Position numbers and translations under genes: made by a program
Shown: in pieces, positions 60,701 to 64,000 of the stretch
How positions within the stretch are numbered: the stretch's first letter is position 1
How the letters are laid out: every line of letters begins with the position of its first letter
Assembly: GCF_048773025.1 (NCBI RefSeq)
Contig: NC_133541.1
Span: forward strand, 113,119,912 to 113,183,911
Length of the DNA stretch: 64,000 bases
From: Camelus bactrianus
Taxonomy: Eukaryota; Chordata; Mammalia; Artiodactyla; Camelidae
Direction of reading: 5' to 3'
The notes under the pieces: generated by a model
The model's input: only the letters and a program-made list of their open reading frames with translations
Databases searched by the model: none
Told to the model about the DNA's origin: nothing

Positions 60701-63017
60701 TTGTGAAATTCTTAAAAGCAACTGGTGAAATTCTTAAAAGCAATTATTGAGATGCAAATGTTTTCATATTGCAATGAGGTCATTTTCATTTTTAAGCAAG
60801 CAACTTGGTGATAGGATGTGAAATATGCTTCAAAAAATCCAAGACAGGGCGGGGCAGTGGGGGGAGATGGTAGAAACAACTACACAGGCTGATACAGTGT
60901 GTTTGCAATGAGACTCAGTTGACAATTGTCGAAGCTGAATGACACATCTACTTGACAGTACCTTATATTACCTATTTTATATGTATGGAATTCTCTGTAA
61001 GTCTTAAAGTGTTCAGAAAGGACCTTAAAAAATTCTTCTAAGACATCATCTCAAAGTAAAGGGCAGTTCTTCAAGTGGAGGAAACCCAGCTTGATAAAAA
61101 TCACTGTATTTCACTGTGGGACAGTGAATGCTTTTTCATAAACCAACTAGTGTTTTCAAAGCACTGCTTCAGGAGATCTTTGGCTGACTGGGAAAATCCT
61201 CTAGCCTATGGTCTTGAATCAAGGTTGGTCTTAACACTTCATTCTAGAGAAATATAAATTATCCTATCCCAAGAGTTACTGCAAAACAGGATTGTAGGAA
61301 CCTCCTCTTTCCTTATTAAAGGAAGAAGTTAATACCAAACAGAAAACTCTTATCTCTGTGAACCCACAGGAAGTGATCAAAGGGAGAAGGAAGACAAGCT
61401 CACCTGGCTTTATCTCCAAAGATATGGTGAGTTTTCTATCGTTGAACCAGCCCTTCCTTTCAATACGGCAACAATACAGGCCACTGTCCTGCACAGTTGG
61501 ATTGTCTATGGTCAGAGACACGTTCCCGCTCCGAATATTTCCCTTTAGTGAATAACGCGGACTCTGCTGATAGGTGACACTGTATCCATTAGTCCAGATC
61601 ATTTCAGCTGTGCAGCGAGACCAAGGACATGGCCCACGGCCCCAGCACATGGTTGCGGCTTTGCCAGTATAGGTGCAGGGCAGTACAACAGGCTGACCCA
61701 CCATCCCAACCACTTTTACGTAAGACATGACACCATCTGTAAACAAAAAGAAACCGGAGCATGAGGCCTCAATATTTCAATTTTAATTTTATTTTCCTTT
61801 TTTTTTCTTTATATAGGTTTTTGTTGTCGTTGTTGTTGTTGTTTGTAATCATCTGACAATATCTTGAGTTTTAAAAATTTAGGAATAGCGTTTTTCTCTG
61901 TTACATATTCTTTAGCAGCATTACTATTTATTAGATATATCATAGATGAAATGTAATAGAAACGATTTTCTATATTCAGGATTGTTTCCTAATAGGATAG
62001 ATTTCTAAGAGAGAAATTACCAGGATATAGGGCCGAAATATTTCCGGTCTCTTGGTGAATATGACCAAATTTCTTTCCGAATGAAACAAATGACATTCCA
62101 CGAATGCATGAGTGTGTATTCCACCCTGTGTTTGACAGGCACTTGCTTACTGAATAGGTAATCCACACACATGGCTTTTGCCCTTCCCTAGATTGAATCA
62201 CTCTCAGTTGAAGTCTGTTTTAAAAACTCTATTGCCTTTAAAGTTTGAATTTTCAATTTTTATTGCAATTTTTAAAATGGCTCTTGCAAAGGAAGTCACC
62301 TCACAATGCCTCTGTCATTAAAAAAAGCAGAGCTAATGTCTAGCTTAAAGCATCGCTGGCTAGAAGGCCTCGTAAATGCTTTAGAAGTCAGTTTTTAGAA
62401 AAATGGGTAAACAATACTTTCAGGAACCGGGACTTATCATGGGTTTTAGGGTCAATTCAAAAATTTTAAGCAGGGATCCCTTCTGGTGAGTTGATGACAG
62501 TCCTGCAATGGAGCGAGGTCCACTTACCCAGAGGAAACCAAAGAACCGGAGAATAGTCAGTCAAATGCTAAATTTTGTCACTTAAAAACAAGCAGAGGCA
62601 GGAAAACTCTCGCCTGTGGCTGTGGCTTTAAAAACTTGTATTGCCAAATGCAGACCAGGTAGTCCCTAAAAGAAATCTGAGGTACAACAGCTAATCATAG
62701 CTGACTGCTGTGAGTTTGGGAAATGCTCTGGGAATAAAATGCTCGCTGTTATGTAAAATAAGAGTCATTTGGAACTCATTGTTATATTTCAACTCATTGC
62801 TACAAGCTTATTTGTAATTCATTGTTACATAAAATAGTTTTTTCACTAGAATTCTTATGATATTTAATTTTGCTTAATATCACTTTTGGATTACAAAAAT
62901 AATACATGCTAATTATAAAAACTTAAGGTATAGGAGCATAATAAAAACCAAACTTTTCCTCATAGTCCCACCTCAAGAGATTGGTGTGTTTTTTTCTTTA
63001 CAGTCTAGTCTAGTTTC

Positions 63018-63049
<32 letters not shown>

Positions 63050-63699
63050 TAGGAGGTGGGGGAGCAATTCAGTTTCTTTCTTTATTTTTTAATGGAAGCA
63101 CTGGGAATTGAACCCAGGACTACACCCTCCTCCCCGAGAACGCTTTTAAAATTTAGGATATGTCCATTCCTTAATTATTCCTATCTCACAGAATATTTTG
63201 AACAAAAATATTTTGTTTTTAAAAGAAATAGCTGTACATGGTTTAAAAACTCAAAGGGCACACAATAGTACAATACAGGGCTCACCTGCTTCCCACCAGA
63301 TCCCCATTCCTTGTCCCCGTCCCCTCCCTGCCATGATAACAACCATGACTGATTTCTACATACACTTGAGTAGTTCATGCATGCACAAACATCTATCTAT
63401 TCCCTTTTGATTTCAACACAAATGGCAGCCTCTGTCGTACATGGTGCCTTGTTCACCTACCCACAGATGTTGTAACTCATAGCATGTAAGCAATTTCTTT
63501 GGCTTAAGGTTTCAGCCTGGTTCTTTGCTCACTAGTTAACCCCATTATCTTCCAACAAGGCCCAAGAACATCTGTCTCCTCCACCACACCCACACACCCC
63601 CTATGCTCCCCCATCCCCAGGGCTTCCAAACCACAGCCCACCTATTTACTTACTTGTCAGAAGTAGGATGAGGCCTGGAATGGCTACCCAAGGATGCAT
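45622..63699 (-). CDS. HAVCR1: HAVCR1 (TIM-1/KIM-1), complete coding model
   Basis: Type I membrane phosphatidylserine receptor: kidney-injury phagocytic receptor, lymphocyte costimulator and virus attachment factor. Eight coding exons on the minus strand: 63654-63699, 61404-61736, 58039-58614, 57693-57785, 52211-52266, 49265-49379, 48324-48360, 45622-45724. They total 1359 nt, exactly 453 codons, and every junction keeps phase. Order: signal peptide (1 to about 17), IgV (about 20-126), mucin stalk (127-349), N-glycan stalk (350-382), membrane segment (about 383-405), 47-residue tail. Neighbour TIMD4 lies about 29 kb downstream in the same orientation. Odd points: duplicated mucin exon, 27-bp coding minisatellite, early tail stop, and no recognised counterpart of the human LYSYTT stalk exon. 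Confidence 0.93.
46668..46808 (-). mobile_element. camelid tRNA-Ala SINE (minus) with 9-bp target-site duplication
   Basis: Reads 'ggattgaacccaggacctca' and 'gcatgctaagcatgcactct' on the plus strand. Flanked by taaaagtgg at 46659-46667 and 46809-46817. Lies in the last HAVCR1 intron. Confidence 0.88.
47455..47645 (+). repeat. L1 3' end with expanded TA tract
   Basis: L1 tail text (gctgtacacctgaaactaat, actgtaaatcaaccacacg) preceded by about 80 bases of TA-rich, partly palindromic sequence at 47492-47573. Confidence 0.7.
47690..47990 (+). repeat. LINE-2 3' fragment
   Basis: 'tggaatatagtaggcatgtg' followed by 'ttcaataaatgaagcactga' is the L2 3' signature. Confidence 0.6.
48324..48360 (-). CDS. 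HAVCR1: HAVCR1 juxtamembrane tail micro-exon
   Basis: 37 nt, phase 1 in and phase 2 out, with a strong pyrimidine tract and acceptor CAATTCAG and donor TACG|GTAAGT. It encodes (K)YLCLGGKVELL(R), comparable to human KYFFKKEVQQLS at the same place. The phases fit both neighbours exactly, which supports this short exon although residue identity is low. Confidence 0.8.
48361..49264. other. HAVCR1 intron between tail micro-exon and transmembrane exon
   Basis: Contains a poly-T run (about 48580), an AAT run (about 48655-48700), a CA run (48782-48803) and a weak MIR scrap. Nothing coding seen. Confidence 0.65.
49265..49379 (-). CDS. HAVCR1: HAVCR1 transmembrane exon
   Basis: 115 nt, phase 0 in and phase 1 out. 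It encodes residues 369-406: PAVTVQSPWRTNN, then KGIYIGLCIAAIVLLVTI and LIVLLVR. Human has NTTKGIYAGVCISVLVLLAL. The acceptor must be CCTTAG at 49380-49381: the nearby alternative CTGCAG would put TGA in frame at once. Donor AGAA|GTAAGT. The open frame continues into the intron beyond this donor. Confidence 0.92.
49380..52210. other. HAVCR1 intron between stalk and transmembrane exons
   Basis: Contains a MIR scrap (about 50170-50270) and an old L1-like stretch (about 50460-50960). Nothing coding seen. Confidence 0.6.
52211..52266 (-). CDS. HAVCR1: HAVCR1 membrane-proximal stalk exon
   Basis: 56 nt, phase 1 in and phase 0 out, acceptor TTTTACAG, donor AAAGT|GTAAGC. It encodes residues 350-368, DGNDTVTKSSGALQPNNQS, clearly matching human DGNDTVTESSDGLWNNNQT. 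Two N-glycan sequons, NDT and NQS. The G left over from the previous exon completes the Asp codon. Confidence 0.9.
53313..53754 (+). mobile_element. 5'-truncated L1 3' end with about 15-bp target-site duplication
   Basis: Begins in ORF2-end text (gaagtaagccagaaagagaa, tagcactcatatgtggaatc) and ends with the common L1 tail and poly-A. Flanked by gacaatacctacagt (53313-53327) and gacaatatctacagt (53740-53754), one mismatch. Confidence 0.87.
55590..55770 (-). repeat. MIR SINE (minus)
   Basis: 'ctcatttaatcctggcaaga', 'tccattttacaaatgataaa' and 'caagtcacatagctggtcgg' in reverse-complement MIR order. Confidence 0.75.
55780..55910 (-). mobile_element. camelid tRNA-Ala SINE (minus)
   Basis: Plus strand shows 'tggaggtactggggattgaa', 'cccaggacctcgtgcatgct', 'aagcatggcactctaccact'. 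It is a near-consensus copy directly next to a MIR. Confidence 0.9.
57693..57785 (-). CDS. HAVCR1: HAVCR1 mucin exon B (duplicate of exon A, unexpanded)
   Basis: 93 nt, phase 1-1, with the same acceptor context (GATTTCTAG) and the same donor (CCAG|GTAAAC) as exon A. It encodes residues 319-349: GPPTRPPMTATTTWANTTAR then PKPRPTKKPQP. Its end matches exon A's PKPGPTKKPQP, and the flanking introns match too, so it arose by tandem duplication. It has only one unit comparable to the array. Use of the exon is inferred from intact splice sites and frame. Confidence 0.82.
58039..58614 (-). CDS. HAVCR1: HAVCR1 mucin exon A with expanded 27-bp repeats
   Basis: 576 nt, phase 1-1, acceptor TTTCTAG, donor CCAG|GTAAAC. 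It encodes residues 127-318: a leader APLRATIKTMTT, then nineteen nine-residue units (139-309) of the form [RW]PT[VTI]TTK[RT]T, of which fourteen consecutive ones are near-identical RPTVTTKRT or WPTVTTKRT, then PGPTKKPQP. Each unit has four Thr for O-glycans and usually three basic residues. The array has no stop in several frames on both strands, so long open frames on the plus strand are by-products. Confidence 0.92.
58067..58579 (-). repeat. coding 27-bp minisatellite (19 units)
   Basis: Tandem 27-bp unit, core of 14 near-identical copies at 58094-58471 (378 bp) flanked by four diverged full units on the 5' gene side and one degenerate unit on the 3' gene side. Units differ mainly by an AGG/TGG swap (Arg/Trp). 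The unit length is a multiple of three, so gain or loss of copies preserves the frame. Likely length-polymorphic. Confidence 0.96.
58615..61403. other. HAVCR1 intron between IgV and mucin exon A
   Basis: No repeat family named with confidence and no extra exon seen. Mostly unique-looking AT-rich sequence. Confidence 0.55.
61404..61736 (-). CDS. HAVCR1: HAVCR1 IgV-domain exon
   Basis: 333 nt, phase 1-1, acceptor TTTACAG, donor CCAG|GTGAGC. Residues 16-126. The six TIM cysteines are at 36, 46, 52, 57, 104 and 105. WFND at 112-115 is the phosphatidylserine/metal pocket. An N-glycan sequon NVS is at 87-89. The segment SLTIDN..DSGLYCCRIE matches human SLTIEN..DSGVYCCRVE. There is no RGD at the place where TIM-4 has one (RSGN here). 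Confidence 0.96.
61737..63653. other. HAVCR1 first coding intron
   Basis: Contains a TTG-rich run (about 61820-61845), an old L1-like stretch (about 62870-62970, resuming after 63150), a TTGA tetranucleotide run (about 63020-63050) and a deleted camelid SINE (63050-63140). Confidence 0.6.
63050..63140 (-). mobile_element. camelid tRNA-Ala SINE (minus), internally deleted
   Basis: Shows the tail and B-box side ('gcactgggaattgaacccag') and then jumps to 'actacaccctcctcccc', missing about 40 bases that include most of the anticodon and A-box region seen in the other four copies. Confidence 0.75.
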
Positions 63700-63711
63700 G
63701 ATGGTACCAGC
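63654..63711 (-). CDS. HAVCR1: HAVCR1 first coding exon (signal peptide) with 12 nt of 5' UTR
   Basis: Acceptor CTTTCCTTCAG at 63712-63713, then GCTGGTACCATC and the start codon at 63697-63699. It encodes MHPWVAIPGLILLLT plus one base, ending at donor ACAA|GTAAGT. Human TIM-1 starts MHPQVVILSLILHLA. An acceptor so close to the ATG implies an upstream non-coding exon, as in human; that exon was not identified in 63712-64000. Confidence 0.9.
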
Positions 63712-64000
63712 CTGAAGGAAAGAGAAAGCAGAGTGAGTGGTTGGTGTGCCGCCCAACCTGATAAGTCAAAACGAGTCTTAATCCTCAGACTGCAACTTCT
63801 TTCAACCCCCAAAGAGCAGATCGCGTAACCCCACCCACTGAGAAGGAGACCATGCAAAGGCTTCAGGTCTCTGTTAGCTCCAGGTGACTGGGGGCTCGGC
63901 ACCTTCCAACGGACAGGCAAAGCTGTCCTCTGGAGCAGTCCCTTCTTTCCCAGCTCCTAGAGGACTCCCGGTGCTGACAGAGGAGATAAGGGAGTAAACA
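63712..64000. other. right edge: sequence upstream of HAVCR1 coding exon
   Basis: Starts with the acceptor pyrimidine tract of the first coding exon, so it is probably 5' UTR intron. No promoter or non-coding exon could be fixed. Confidence 0.5.

Overview
This is a mammalian, almost certainly camelid, genomic window: long AT-rich introns, GT-AG splice sites, LINE-1, LINE-2, MIR and MER5A repeats, and five copies of the tRNA-Ala-derived SINE (Vic-1 type) that is characteristic of camels and alpacas. The window holds two neighbouring members of the TIM (T-cell immunoglobulin and mucin) family, both on the minus strand and head to tail as in the human TIMD4-HAVCR1 locus. Everything between them is non-coding repeat-rich DNA plus one dead retrocopy.

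Layout. 1-16139: 5' part of TIMD4 (signal peptide, IgV, three mucin exons). The transmembrane and tail exons were not found and probably lie beyond the left edge. 16140-45609: intergenic DNA of old L1 fragments (largest block about 32.4-38.5 kb), MIR/L2/MER5A pieces, two fossil MaLR LTRs in the window (one here, one in TIMD4), and a processed pseudogene of ERH at 28.5-29.3 kb with an 18-bp target-site duplication. 45610-63711: HAVCR1 (TIM-1), for which a complete in-frame coding model of eight exons (1359 nt, 452 residues) can be built from signal peptide to stop. 63712-64000: upstream HAVCR1 sequence, probably intron of the 5' UTR.

Both proteins are phosphatidylserine-binding type I receptors. 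TIM-4 is the efferocytosis receptor of macrophages and antigen-presenting cells; TIM-1 is the kidney-injury and T/B-cell costimulatory receptor and a virus attachment factor. Both IgV domains keep the six TIM cysteines and the WFND lipid/metal-binding motif, and TIM-4 keeps its RGD.

The unusual part is HAVCR1. Its mucin exon has been tandemly duplicated. One copy is a short 31-codon exon; the other has expanded a 27-bp minisatellite into 18 nine-residue units plus one degenerate unit, giving a strongly basic Thr/Arg/Lys stalk. The cytoplasmic tail ends early because the codon aligned with the distal tyrosine of human TIM-1 is TAA. The conserved stalk exon ending in LYSYTT in human was not found.
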